From NCBI GenBank assembly GCA_965204245.1, contig CBDBED010000006.1:288635-352634 (forward strand): a stretch of DNA of 64,000 nt, read 5' to 3'. Each line of letters opens with the position of its first letter. Position 1 is the first letter of the stretch. A program made the position numbers and the translations under genes. The notes under the pieces are model-generated. The model did not search any database. It saw only the letters and a list, made by a program, of their open reading frames with translations, and was not told where the DNA came from. This document shows, in pieces, positions 36,801 to 44,835 of the stretch. This stretch comes from JAAXIE01 sp965204245. Lineage in GTDB: Bacteria > Chloroflexota > Dehalococcoidia > Lucifugimonadales > JAAXIE01.

Positions 36801-39800
36801 ACAGGTCGGCAGCACTAGGCTCCCCACTCCCGAACAGCAGCGTCAGCGCATTTGCATTTCCGGTGATTACATCGGACAGCGAGCCGGCGCTCCGCCGGAA
36901 CAGACCCACCTCTGTGGTGCCATGGGGGTACCGCGCTGCCATCCAGTCCGCGAACTCCTGTGGAGCCCCAGGGAATGTCTCCGGCAAGGGCTCCCCTAGA
37001 CCCACCAAGACCACAAACTCGCCGTCCCTCTCCTCCAGCACCCCGCCCCGGACCTGCAGCTCAAGCATCCGTCGGAAGAGACCTTGGTGCTCGTCCAGTA
37101 CGCCCAAGCTGCGCCTCAACTCCTCCGCGACAATCCTCTCGCCAGCCCGGCGCTCCCACCCCAACCGTTCTAAGGCCTGCAGAGCGAAACACCAAGCCAT
37201 TCTCTCCAAGTCCGTCTGCAACGCCGCCCGGTCACCGGGCTCCACTCCCTGGTCTGCCAGATACCGCGAGAACCCATCTGAGTTCGACACAATGGCAGTG
37301 GGATCTGTCAGAAAATCGGCTGACATCATGCCCGGAGGTAGCGGACTGTCCCGCCACACCACCTCATACAACAGGTCACTCACTGCTTCCGTTGCTGAGA
37401 ACAGCGATGCTCTCGTCGTCCGCTTCACAGTAAACCCGGATAGTCCCCCAAGAGCCGCTCCCTCAAGGGAGTAGAACCACAGGTCACCCGTAAGCACCTC
37501 CGGTACTGTATCCGCCTCTCCGACTGCGTTCGATTCCCTCATCTGCGCGTGGCAGATAATTCGGCTGGGCAGAGGCCCCGTCAGCCACAGCCTCTCCCAT
37601 GCAAAGGGCAAATAGGTTGCTCCCGATTCGTCCCCAGCCACATAACGCGCTTGGGACATCACTTGGAAACAGCCATCGAGAAGAATGGGATGAATGCCGG
37701 CGCCGCTGCCATCGACACCCTCCGGCAAAGCCACCTCGGCCACTGCCTCTCCGGTCTCCGACCATAGCCTCGTCAAGCTGCGGAATGACGTACCAAGTTC
37801 AATACCGCTTCCCGCTTTGGTGCGGTAGTATTCCGATATATCCCTCTGGGCCATGTCATATCGGAGGTCATCCAGCTTCACGGCGGCTAAGTAATCGCCA
37901 CCACCCAGACCCTCCGAGACCGTGCCCTCGGCGTGGAGGGTCCAACCCTCCTCACCCTCGCCCTTGCTGAATATCTCGAACCGCCGCGGGTTTGCGCCGG
38001 AGGCAGCCTCTACCACCACCTGCACTTTGCGGCCTTGTTCCCGCTCTCCTTGCCCCGAATCATCTTGAGCGAATACGAGGGGGTTCTGCATCTGCAGGTC
38101 TTCCACCGCCACTTCACCTCCATTGCCCAGAGCAACGGCTATCGCCCCGTACAACGACCCCGGCCCTAGCACTCGCCCAAACACTCGGTGGTCATCCAGC
38201 CAGCCTGGGTCGGAGGGGAACATCTCCGTCTCAAACATCACCTCGCCACGGGGAGACTCGTGCCGGGTGCCGAGCAGTGGATGTCCGCTGGCGGCGCGCC
38301 GCCTCTTAGGTGCATCCACCCAGTGACGCCGCCGCTGGAAGGGATAGCCCGGTATCGAGATCCGACGCCGCTGTTCTCCAGCGAAAAGGCCCGGAAAGGA
38401 GACATCAACACCAGCCTCGTAAGCCGCGGCCACTGCAGAAACGAACCCCCCACTGCCGTCGGTCTCCGGGTCGTTGGCATCGCGTGGTGGCCGCCGCAAG
38501 CTCGAAAGCACGATAGGCTCAGCGAAAGCACCGAATCCTGACACTGGCTCCGGCCACGCCAAGGACACGATCGGTCCCAGCACACCAAACGGGCCCACCT
38601 CCACCACCACATCAACGCCCATCTCTGCCAGTGTTTCCACGCAACTCCGGAATGCCACTGCCTCTCGCCCATGACGCCTCCAGTAGCCCCCATCCATCGG
38701 CTGGTCCGGCTGCACCACCCGCCCTGTCACGTTGCTCACCAAATCAATCGAAGGCACCGGGGGAGTCCCTGCGATCTCCCTCACCGCCGCCTCCAACTTG
38801 TCCAAGGCAGGCTCCACCATGGCACTATGGTACGCAGGACTCTTCCTTAACCGCCTCACCCGTATTTCTCGCGACTCGAATCGCTCCACCAGCGCGTCCA
38901 CACCCGCCGCTGGGCCGCTGATAACTTGATGCGCCCCGTTGTCCACAGCAACGCTCACTCCCAGGCTTTGTGACGTGGCATTATGTTCCGCCACTACCGA
39001 CGCGACCTGTGCCTGCGACGCAAAGACGGCGGCCATGGCACCCTCTCCCGGCACTGACCCGAAAAGCTCGCCCCTAGCCGCCGCGAACCGCAGGCCCTGT
39101 TCCAGCGTGAACACTCCCGCCACATGCGCCGCCGCTATCTCACCCAAGCTGTGCCCCACCACGGCACTGGGCGTCACCCCCACACTGGCCCACATCGCCG
39201 TCAGTGCGCTTTCCAAGGCATAGATCGCGGGTTGCGTCCACGCCGGGTCATCGAGGTCCTCCTGCGTTCCGGGACGACCAAACATGACATCCAGCAGCGA
39301 AACACCCCGTTCCCCTCGCAACACTTCATCGCAACGGTCCAGCACCGCCCGGAACACCGGCTCGCTCCGGTACAACTCCTCTCCCATGCCAACCCACTGG
39401 CTCGCTTGTCCCGTGAACACGAAAGCCACCTTGCGTTCCCGCCCCGCTGATCTCTCTCCACCCTCAACAACACCTTGCAATCCATTCCGCAGCGAGGCCG
39501 CATCCTCGAACACCACGCCAGTCCTGTATACAAAATGCGCACGACCAACCCCCGCGGTCCATGCCGTATCCGCCAGCACCCCGTCTGTGTCCCCACCGCC
39601 ACTCGCATCGAGCCATTCCAAGTAACATGCCGCCAGCTCGCGCAGCGCTTCTTCGTTCCTGCCCGACAACGGCAGCAGCCGGGCCACTCGTCTCTCTAGC
39701 CCAACTGCCCCTGCCGACGGTTGCGCAACGCCTTCGGGGAGAGCCACCTTCACCCGCTGCGACCCACCCTCAGGCCACCCGCCTTGCATGCCTCCGTACC

Positions 39801-41190
39801 CTTCCACCACCACATGTGCGTTGGTACCCGACCACCCGAACCCGCTCACCCCAGCCAGTGGCGCACGGTCTGAAGCCATTGGCCAGGGTGTCACCTCTGA
39901 CGTCACCTGTACCGGCAGACTGCCCCAGTCGATTTCGGGGTTCGGCTCATAAAAGTGCAGGTGTTTAGGGATGACCCCCTGCCTCATCGCCAGTATCACC
40001 TTCATCAACCCAGCGGCCCCTGCAGCCGACTCCAAGTGCCCGATGTTCGTTTTCACTGAACCAATGAGCAACGGATGCTGTGGATCACGGCCCCTGCCAT
40101 ACACCGTTCCCGTTGCTTGCGCTTCAATGGGGTCGCCCACTGTAGTGCCCGTCCCGTGAGCCTCGACATAGTCCACCCGTGCTGGCTCCACACCTGCCCG
40201 CATCAGAGCATCTTCAATAACCAGCTCCTGGGCCTCTCCGTTCGGCACTGTCAGGCCGACGCTGGCCCCGTCTTGGTTGAGCGCCACGCCCCGGATGACG
40301 CCCCAGATGCGGTCCCCGTCCGCCTCGGCTTCCCTCAAGCGCTTCAGCACCAATATCCCGCATCCCTCGCCCCGCACATAGCCGTTCGCTCCGGCGTCGA
40401 ACGTATGGCACGTCCCATCCGGGGACAGCATCCCGGCGTTCGCCCGCATCTCCAGCAGCCGTCCCGAAAGGATCGTATGCACCCCTCCTGCCAGGGCCAA
40501 ATCTGCCTCGCCACGCTGCAGACCCACCACCGCTTGATGCACCGCCACAAGGGACGAGGAGCACGCAGTGTCCAAGGCGATGGCTGGCCCACGGAAACCC
40601 AGCACGAAAGCCACCCGCCCAATGGCGGTATTGAAGGACGTGCCCGTAACGGAATAGAGGCTGGCTGCCGATTCAGCAGTCTCGCTGGAGGCTAGGATTA
40701 GCCCCCGGTAGTCGTTGTTGCTGATGCCCGCGTAAACGCCGGTACGGCTGCCTTTCAGCCCTTCAGGATCTATCCCCGCGTCCTCTAACGCCCGCCAACT
40801 CGTCTCCAGCATCAACCGCTGTTGCGGGTCCAGAAGCTGTGCCTCCACCGGGGAAATGCGGAAGAACTCCGCGTCAAACATCTCAATCCCCTCAAGGTAT
40901 GCCCCGAAACGGCATGCCTCGCTCTGCACTGACACATTTTCAAACAACTCCCCGACCCTACCCACGCCCGAGCCCGGCACGCCCTCCGTGACCGCGTTCC
41001 GGCCCTCCTCAAGCAGCTCCCAGAACGCATCCAGCCCGTCCGCCCCTGGGAATCGACAGGCCATTCCCACCACTGCTATCGGTTCATCCCTCTCAATCAA
41101 CCCTGAAGTCCTCATATCCTCACGTCTTTCAGTATCAATAGTGGCGGTTCCCTCATGACCGGAATTGGAATTGCTGCGTTGCTCCGTCAT
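30847..41190 (-). CDS. Type I polyketide synthase, KS-AT-DH-MT-ER-KR-ACP-KS-AT0
   Basis: 3447 residues from the ATG at 41190, which has GAGGAGGAAG upstream and overlaps the permease stop as ATGA; an in-frame ATG at 41250 would add 20 residues. Domains and key residues in order: KS1 (about 30-455; Cys210, His345, His385); AT1 (570-900; GHSLG Ser681, His788 in PAYHS, more malonyl- than methylmalonyl-like); DH (980-1270; HRVFGRVLGP His1001, Asp1172); C-methyltransferase (1420-1640; VLEVGAGTGSATG); ER (1900-2215; HAGAGGVGLAA); KR (2225-2440; VTGGLGGIG, but the catalytic Tyr position is His2374 in QANHSAAN); ACP (2505-2575; GMDSL Ser2538); KS2 (2610-3030; MACASS Cys2774, His2909, His2949); degenerate AT2 (3130-3410; GQGAG with Gly3258 for Ser). 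It should make a reduced, possibly alpha-methylated acyl chain. The architecture recalls sup-type PKS of sponge symbionts. Confidence 0.95.
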   Translation of the reverse strand: MTEQRSNSNSGHEGTATIDTERREDMRTSGLIERDEPIAVVGMACRFPGADGLDAFWELLEEGRNAVTEGVPGSGVGRVGELFENVSVQSEACRFGAYLEGIEMFDAEFFRISPVEAQLLDPQQRLMLETSWRALEDAGIDPEGLKGSRTGVYAGISNNDYRGLILASSETAESAASLYSVTGTSFNTAIGRVAFVLGFRGPAIALDTACSSSLVAVHQAVVGLQRGEADLALAGGVHTILSGRLLEMRANAGMLSPDGTCHTFDAGANGYVRGEGCGILVLKRLREAEADGDRIWGVIRGVALNQDGASVGLTVPNGEAQELVIEDALMRAGVEPARVDYVEAHGTGTTVGDPIEAQATGTVYGRGRDPQHPLLIGSVKTNIGHLESAAGAAGLMKVILAMRQGVIPKHLHFYEPNPEIDWGSLPVQVTSEVTPWPMASDRAPLAGVSGFGWSGTNAHVVVEGYGGMQGGWPEGGSQRVKVALPEGVAQPSAGAVGLERRVARLLPLSGRNEEALRELAACYLEWLDASGGGDTDGVLADTAWTAGVGRAHFVYRTGVVFEDAASLRNGLQGVVEGGERSAGRERKVAFVFTGQASQWVGMGEELYRSEPVFRAVLDRCDEVLRGERGVSLLDVMFGRPGTQEDLDDPAWTQPAIYALESALTAMWASVGVTPSAVVGHSLGEIAAAHVAGVFTLEQGLRFAAARGELFGSVPGEGAMAAVFASQAQVASVVAEHNATSQSLGVSVAVDNGAHQVISGPAAGVDALVERFESREIRVRRLRKSPAYHSAMVEPALDKLEAAVREIAGTPPVPSIDLVSNVTGRVVQPDQPMDGGYWRRHGREAVAFRSCVETLAEMGVDVVVEVGPFGVLGPIVSLAWPEPVSGFGAFAEPIVLSSLRRPPRDANDPETDGSGGFVSAVAAAYEAGVDVSFPGLFAGEQRRRISIPGYPFQRRRHWVDAPKRRRAASGHPLLGTRHESPRGEVMFETEMFPSDPGWLDDHRVFGRVLGPGSLYGAIAVALGNGGEVAVEDLQMQNPLVFAQDDSGQGEREQGRKVQVVVEAASGANPRRFEIFSKGEGEEGWTLHAEGTVSEGLGGGDYLAAVKLDDLRYDMAQRDISEYYRTKAGSGIELGTSFRSLTRLWSETGEAVAEVALPEGVDGSGAGIHPILLDGCFQVMSQARYVAGDESGATYLPFAWERLWLTGPLPSRIICHAQMRESNAVGEADTVPEVLTGDLWFYSLEGAALGGLSGFTVKRTTRASLFSATEAVSDLLYEVVWRDSPLPPGMMSADFLTDPTAIVSNSDGFSRYLADQGVEPGDRAALQTDLERMAWCFALQALERLGWERRAGERIVAEELRRSLGVLDEHQGLFRRMLELQVRGGVLEERDGEFVVLVGLGEPLPETFPGAPQEFADWMAARYPHGTTEVGLFRRSAGSLSDVITGNANALTLLFGSGEPSAADLYKLAPAWRAANRMLGDAIAATVADLPEGRKLRVLEVGAGTGSATGSVLPELQAGQYEYVYTDISAGFFAEAEERFGGAEAGIDYRVLDIERDPSEQGFQPHGYDMVIASNVLHATRYLQETLANCHELLAPSGLLVALENLVGQGWMDMTFGQLDGWWRYADDYRPNHALAGAAVWKQALGDVGFEDAQVVGLGPDGSETPNRGVIMARGPAEVPELPGTWVVASDGVGVGEALAEELAGLNQGVALVTREGKSCLLLAGGVSRTEAVPVDMRSRESWRSLFEALSKEAPFRGVVHLAALDGHGAEATPSEFTEDVRHASATALALVQGIGDADMTPANGVWFLTRGGQVVEHEGVGELAGATLWGFGKLVAREAPHLKPRMVDLEPGTATSFADLANELLHPDGETHVAYRMGYRQAARLVRMGSGTEQLALPEDSDWVLAPDQGGVLESLQVEPLAVRALEPMEVRIAVEAAGLNFWDVFRALGLIEEGLLGREVCGRVTEVGGDVSGVSVGDRVVALAFGTFRSEVITRGELVAPAPPGVPLTDLATMPTVFVTSVLSFDLAELQAGDRVLIHAGAGGVGLAAIQLAHAAGAEVFATASASKRDYLRSLGVKHVFDSRSTKFGQEILEATGGAGVDVVLNSLTGEGFIEASLSCLAEGGRFVELAQVDILTEEQMAAARPDVAYFIVMLDDIKEDAPEVAGNALRRVMKGLEAGELSPLVHTRWSMAEAGRAMRFMRAARHTGKIVLATPPLQTGRLREDRTYLVTGGLGGIGCVVAEWLVERGAGAIVLNGRRTPDAAAEETIAALRSRGVVVQVEIADVTDADAVDRMVERIKAALPPLAGVIHSVGVLSDAALTNQTWERFEQVLGPKVLGAWHLHRATMHKDLDMFLLFSSVAGVLGNAGQANHSAANAFLDQLAGYRRSLGLAGQSIAWGAWSGLGEAEEQRERIARQLEAAGTGWITPSQGIQALDLLVRRDMASGMVAAVDWSVVAGDPDTRPPLLEELVEGAEDAATASGGAVADDLLSRLRQTSSTEREGLLASFVQGEVRAVLRLPSAPGATVGFFEMGMDSLMSVELRNRLNRALAGEYTVSNTAVFDYPNVSSLARHLAEEMGQLDEADAPTAPRQRPGRERRLQTGSEGDSIAIVGMACRFPGASDLSGYWRLLEAGETSVTDGRQDDGVWSGITGDPAAADPVYRRGGFVEGIDQFDGRFFRIAPIEARMMDPQQRMLLETTWQALEDAGIEPEGLRGSRTGVYAGIGSSEYRDIISASGQDDSFLGTAPSVAAGRIAFALGLEGPAMPVDMACASSLAAVHQASVALMRGEVDLALASGVNATLSQSFVRFHNEMGMLSKAGQCNAFDTAADGFVRSEGCGVVVLKRLREAEEAGDRIWAIIKGSAINQNGASAGLPVPNGPAQERVIEDALARAGVTAADVDYLEAHGTGTDLGDSIELRAVAAVYGKGRDTDRPLLLGSCKTNIGHSEWAAGMAALMKTVMAMRHGVIPKHLHFSDPNPNFDWEKLPLQVTSRQVEWPARSNRPPIAGINSFGLSGTNAHLIVEGYRTSSDGVADEEGPAPSGTPQLVPVAMPSSLANVPVPDDALETRQTRFLPLSGKSDRAVRELAERYLAPLEQMMQDVGASAPVLSDMAWTAGMGRSHFPYRVGVPFENAAQLKEGLRALAEADDASEERQPRVPTRVAFVYNVMSAELATIAGGLYRREPVVRAVLDRCEGAFQAEYGTSLLGAMSGRSGANRSVAGAEWGRAAVYAVECALTALWESVGVRPSVVVGQGAGEIAAAQAAGAVSLEDGLRLAVALSDHGQAPDVAIGPASMPLIRGTTGKAVESAKELDVQSFSIGQEVATADIGTCVAEMAELGVDVVVQIGPDAGLGEVIESTWPRHSNSAEDGGVPVVLGGFMPARQDGASDPASEFVGAVACAYEAGIDIAFEGMFAGEWRSRISVPTYPFQRRRYWVEPVKRPA

Positions 41191-43052
41191 CTCTTCCTCC
41201 TCAAGCCATTGCCCACCCACTGCGCCACATCGCGCGGTGAGTGAAGCCACCTGTGCGAGGGTTTCACAGTATCGTTTCTGCTGGAAGCCTGTCTGAGGCT
41301 TCCGGGCGAGCGTCTTCCCTTCACCTGCACCGTCACTACATCCAGCCCAAAATACTTCTGGTGCTGCACCGACGATGCGTGGTGCCTGAGCAAACGCAGC
41401 GATATCTCCCCCTCCTCCAAGCCCTCCGCCTCCTCGCTGAGGTACGCTAGCCTGTCCTCCAAATTCTCCTCCTCGAATACTGCCACGAACTCCATCTCAA
41501 TCATGGCAGGTTCCGGACGCGTTGCCACCATCAGACGGGGGACCCTTTCCGACGGCTGCTCCTCGGCGGACTGCGTCAGGATAATGAGCGTCTCCTCCGC
41601 AGCAGAGCAGAGGCTTTGTGTTGAACCCTCATCCCAACCCAACTTCCGCGCTTGCTCCCGCGCGAATCCATCTATTTCAGCGAGCGAAGCAATCTCCAGT
41701 CTGGTCTGCAGCCTTCCTCCCTTGCGCGGGTTGGTCAAGTCCAAGAAGAGCGTTATCAGCACAGAGGCCAGTGCTCCGATCAACATCCCATTGTCAAGCA
41801 GCCCGCCCCATGTGCCCCCTATCAAGTCCCCAAAGATGCTCTTTTGGTCAATGCCCGCTCCCAGTGAGAACGCCACACCCACCACTATCACCTTCTGCGC
41901 ATCGAGGCCCGACTGCACCACTGTGCGAATACCCTCCACGAAGAGCAGCCCGATCGCCAGCAGCAGGTATGCCCCCATAACAGGGTTGGGAATGGTGAGC
42001 AGCAGGGCTGGTAGCTTGGGGAACAACGCCAGCACCACCAACATGCCCCCAATCACATATCCCACGCTGCGCGCAGCAACACCCGTCATCGTGGTAAGCG
42101 ATACGCTCGTGGACGAATAGACCGTCGTGGGCGGCGTGCCCGCGATTCCCGAAAGCAGGATTCCAAGCCCATTGGTATTAAGCGAGCCCTGCACCAAGCG
42201 GAAATCGGTCACCCTTGGCCTGCGCCTTGAGGCTTGCTGAATCGCAACGCTGTCCCCGATATTCTTGATACCGCCCACCAGCGTCACCACCACAAACACC
42301 GGCAGCAGAGCCCAGAAACTGGCATCCGGCGTCAGTTCAAATCCTGGGAGGCTGAATTCGGCCACCCCAATCCAGGGCGCATCCAGCACCCGCTGCAGAT
42401 CGTACCCACCCAGAATGGCCGCCAGCACACAACCTGCGCCGATGCCTATCAGCGGCGAGCACAGCCTCCAGACCCCTGTTACCCGCAACACCATTCCAAT
42501 CGTGATCGCCAGCGTCACCACGGCAACGATGGGACCCACCATATCGGATGTCCCCTCCGGCACCTCGTGCACCCTGTCGAACGCAATCGGTAGAATGGTA
42601 GCCGCGATCAGCATCAGCACTGTGCCGGAGACCACCGGCGTGATGATGCGCCGGAGGTACGGCAGCCACACCGCCAATGCCAGATAGAAAATCGAAGAAA
42701 CTACAATCAAGCTCGCCAGCAGAGGCGGCCCGCCCTCCATCAGTGCCAGCACTGACACGGCCACAAAATTCGGGGTCGCCCCCATGATCAGCACATGTCC
42801 CGCCCCAAATCGCCCTAACCGCGTCGCCTGCAGTGCCGTCAGCAGCCCAGCAATGATTAGCGCAGCAAAAACAGCCCAAGACAAGTACCCTTCATCCTGC
42901 CCGCCCGCCTGCGCGGTAATCGCCACCACCAGCACCAAGGGAGCCAATGCGAATACCGCACCCTGCAAGCCCGCCCCGAGAGAGGCTATGGCGGGACAGG
43001 GTTCGTTTGCCTCGTAGCGAATGGCTTCGTTAGCCTCTGATGCCCGCAACAC
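41187..43052 (-). CDS. NCS2-family permease with C-terminal HATPase-like domain
   Basis: 621 residues. Residues about 20-440 form a 12-14-segment transporter of the nucleobase-ascorbate (NCS2) type, with GAGHVLIMGATPNFVAVSV near helix 3, an N-x-N-G-L-G segment followed by GTPPTTVYSSTSVSLTTMTGVAARSVG, and VEGIRTVVQ. Residues about 450-580 look like a histidine-kinase/anti-sigma ATPase fold: helix SLAEIDGFAREQARKLGW, an N-box-like LCSAAEETLIIL, and a last strand FGLDVVTVQV. The DxGxG box is not seen, so ATP binding is doubtful. A basic tail ends at 621. The stop overlaps the PKS start by ATGA, so the permease and PKS are translated together. The substrate could be a purine, pyrimidine or something else. 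Confidence 0.88.
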   Translation of the reverse strand: MLRASEANEAIRYEANEPCPAIASLGAGLQGAVFALAPLVLVVAITAQAGGQDEGYLSWAVFAALIIAGLLTALQATRLGRFGAGHVLIMGATPNFVAVSVLALMEGGPPLLASLIVVSSIFYLALAVWLPYLRRIITPVVSGTVLMLIAATILPIAFDRVHEVPEGTSDMVGPIVAVVTLAITIGMVLRVTGVWRLCSPLIGIGAGCVLAAILGGYDLQRVLDAPWIGVAEFSLPGFELTPDASFWALLPVFVVVTLVGGIKNIGDSVAIQQASRRRPRVTDFRLVQGSLNTNGLGILLSGIAGTPPTTVYSSTSVSLTTMTGVAARSVGYVIGGMLVVLALFPKLPALLLTIPNPVMGAYLLLAIGLLFVEGIRTVVQSGLDAQKVIVVGVAFSLGAGIDQKSIFGDLIGGTWGGLLDNGMLIGALASVLITLFLDLTNPRKGGRLQTRLEIASLAEIDGFAREQARKLGWDEGSTQSLCSAAEETLIILTQSAEEQPSERVPRLMVATRPEPAMIEMEFVAVFEEENLEDRLAYLSEEAEGLEEGEISLRLLRHHASSVQHQKYFGLDVVTVQVKGRRSPGSLRQASSRNDTVKPSHRWLHSPRDVAQWVGNGLRRKR

Positions 43053-43775
43053 GACCCAAGCGCAACAGTGATTCCGGCCATTATAACGCCAGCCAGTCTA
43101 TCGCTCGTTCATTTCTGCCTTGACCCATAGCAATAGTGTGGCGTGGCAAGAGCCCTATCGGAAGACCGGTCAGGGCCTTATGTCCGTCCTAGAATCTCTT
43201 CGAGGACTCTAGGCGGTCCGTACGTTCCTATTAGTCCTGCTAATGGTAAGGTAATAGCGATGAAGAACATCGTGGTGTGCTACGACGGCACCGGGCCCAA
43301 GCCTGGCAAAGAGCACTAGAACACCAACGTGGTCCTGCTGTTCGAACTTCTCGAACGAACGGAGATGAGCAGGTATCTTACTACGACCCCGGTGTAGACA
43401 CCTACCAGTTATCCAACTGTTCGAAATCACGGATTTTTCTGAACATATTCAAGCAGACGGTTTAATCGACCTCCGTTCCGACCACAGAGTGAGTTGTCAA
43501 GCCCTGCTGACACCGGGGCTTTCCCCTTGCCGGGCCTCGACCCAGGCTCTCTGCTTGCCGCCAGTCGATGTCAAGGGAGGCGCTGGGGATATGGGAGGAG
43601 CCAGAAGATACGGAAACAGGTATAAGAGATATTCGGGTGGATGAAGAGGGTGGGAGGATCCGGCGTAGCCGACATAGGGGAGTGGACCAGGGCCGTGAAG
43701 TGGGCATGACCTGCTATGGGCGATGTGCCAAAGCCCCAAATAGACAACTATACATTTTTAAGAGGGGTGCTGTGG
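43053..43775. other. Intergenic region with a gene remnant
   Basis: Between the permease and tRNA-Gly. It contains the DUF2235 remnant at 43260-43465. Frames at 43462-43739 on both strands have no ribosome binding site and atypical composition. I see no RNA gene or clear terminator in 43470-43770. Confidence 0.4.
43260..43465 (+). pseudogene. Remnant of a DUF2235 (Tle1-like lipase-domain) gene
   Basis: From the ATG at 43260 the frame reads MKNIVVCYDGTGPKPGKEH, then TAG, then NTNVVLLFELLERT; after a frameshift near 43356 the neighbouring frame continues DEQVSYYDPGVDT to about 43405 and closes with TAA at 43463. Intact DUF2235 proteins begin with a very similar order (R-I-V-x-C-x-D-G-T-W-N, T-N-V-x-x-L, then V-x-Y-D-P-G-V-G-T). 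So this is the N-terminal 50 or so codons of such a gene, broken by a stop and a frameshift, with the hydrolase body lost. Confidence 0.72.
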
Positions 43776-43847
43776 AGCGGAAGATGGGATTCGAACCCAC
43801 GACCCTCTCCTTGGCAAGGAGATGCTCTACCACTGAGCCACTTCCGC
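43776..43847 (-). tRNA. tRNA-Gly (GCC)
   Basis: Read on the minus strand: acceptor GCGGAAG pairs with CTTCCGC, D arm GGCTCAGTGGTAGAGC, anticodon stem-loop CTCCT-TGCCA-AGGAG with GCC at 34-36, T arm GTGGGTTCGAATCCCAT. 72 nt; CCA is not encoded. Second tRNA of a pair with tRNA-Phe. Confidence 0.95.
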
Positions 43848-43881
43848 TCGTTGGGGCAGGATGACCAGCCTTTGATCGAGG

Positions 43882-43954
43882 TGCCGAGGGACAGAGTCGA
43901 ACTGTCGACACCGGCATTTTCAGTGCCGTGCTCTACCACCTGAGCTACCTCGGC
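43882..43954 (-). tRNA. tRNA-Phe (GAA)
   Basis: Minus strand: acceptor GCCGAGG with CCTCGGC, D arm AGCTCAGGTGGTAGAGC, anticodon stem CGGCA/TGCCG around loop CTGAAAA (anticodon GAA), T arm with GTTCGACTC. 73 nt; no encoded CCA. 34 nt upstream of tRNA-Gly on the same strand. Confidence 0.95.
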
Positions 43955-43964
43955 CAGTTAGCTC

Positions 43965-43994
43965 ATCTTAGAGGGGCGCCTCGCTGGGTGTCAA
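43965..43994 (-). promoter_or_regulatory. Candidate promoter for the tRNA-Phe/tRNA-Gly pair
   Basis: Minus strand TTGACA (43994-43989), 18-nt spacer, TAAGAT (43970-43965), ending 10 nt before the first base of tRNA-Phe, the spacing expected for tRNA transcription. Confidence 0.6.
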
Positions 43995-44139
43995 GACAGA
44001 AGAGGAACGGCGAATGGGTTTACCCACGGTGCTAAACAGAGGTGCGCACAGCATGGGATAGGGAAGTCCGCATCGTCCTTCGTGGGGCAAGAACCTTGCG
44101 GGGGATGCTAACCGGCAGGGACGATCGGGCTTCCAGAAG

Positions 44140-44667
44140 CTAGTTGGTCTGCTCAGAATCCTCGGCGGATTCGCCAAGTTCGGTGCCAGCTTCAACCTCG
44201 GCTTCCGCAGCCTGCTCTGCCTCAGCTGCCGCTTGTTCCTCGGCCTCGAGCCGGGCGAATTCCTCTTCGAAGGCGGCGTCCTCATCGACAACGGGAGGCG
44301 CGGTGGCTTGCTGGGGACGGGGTCCAGCCCACCTGCGTTCCTTGATACGAGCGGCGCGGCCTCGCAGGCCCCTGAGGTAGTAGAGGCGCGCCCGGCGAAC
44401 CAAGCCCCGGCGGACGACTTGGACGCCTTCGAGACGAGGAGAGTAGAGAGGAAATACGCGTTCAACGCCTATTCCATAGGTAACACGGCGAACGGTGAAA
44501 GTGGCGCCTACTCCGCCTCCGCGGTTCCGAATGACCACACCTTGAAAAACCTGCACACGCTCCCGCTCTCCTTCGCGAACACGGAAGCTCACACGTACGG
44601 TATCGCCAGGGGTGAAGTCTTCTACCTTGGGGTTTGGCGTCACTGAGACTAGGGCTTGGGCTTGCAT
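44140..44667 (-). CDS. rplS: 50S ribosomal protein L19 with acidic C-terminal extension
   Basis: 175 residues. Residues 1-112 are L19: DFTPGDTVRVSFRVREGERERVQVFQGVVI, TFTVRRVTYGIGVERVFPLYSP, VRRGLVRRARLYYLRGLRGRAARIKE. L19 sits at the 30S-50S interface and is usually 110-125 residues long. Here a further 60 or so residues follow, poor in structure and rich in Glu and Ala (EEEFARLEAEEQAAAEAEQAAEAEVEAG). GAAGG precedes the ATG. trmD lies upstream on the same strand, the classic trmD-rplS order, separated here by 168 nt. Confidence 0.96.
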   Translation of the reverse strand: MQAQALVSVTPNPKVEDFTPGDTVRVSFRVREGERERVQVFQGVVIRNRGGGVGATFTVRRVTYGIGVERVFPLYSPRLEGVQVVRRGLVRRARLYYLRGLRGRAARIKERRWAGPRPQQATAPPVVDEDAAFEEEFARLEAEEQAAAEAEQAAEAEVEAGTELGESAEDSEQTN

Positions 44668-44835
44668 GGACCAGTACCTTCCTATCTCCTTGGTCGACTA
44701 CTGAGACCTATTGACCTCGCCAACTTTAGTTTAGCTGTCGTATGGTAACCGACAGATTGTAATGCCAACCGTGCAGCATAACAAGGAGTCGCCAGACAGG
44801 CCGGGGCGATAGAGGGCCACGTGGACACGAATCAC

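Noticed and set aside
43462..43739. Overlapping frames on both strands upstream of tRNA-Gly
   Set aside because: One runs into the tRNA and gives the familiar tRNA artefact MGFEPTTLSLARRCSTTEPL; no independent support. I also looked for SRP, RNase P or tmRNA signatures and saw none.
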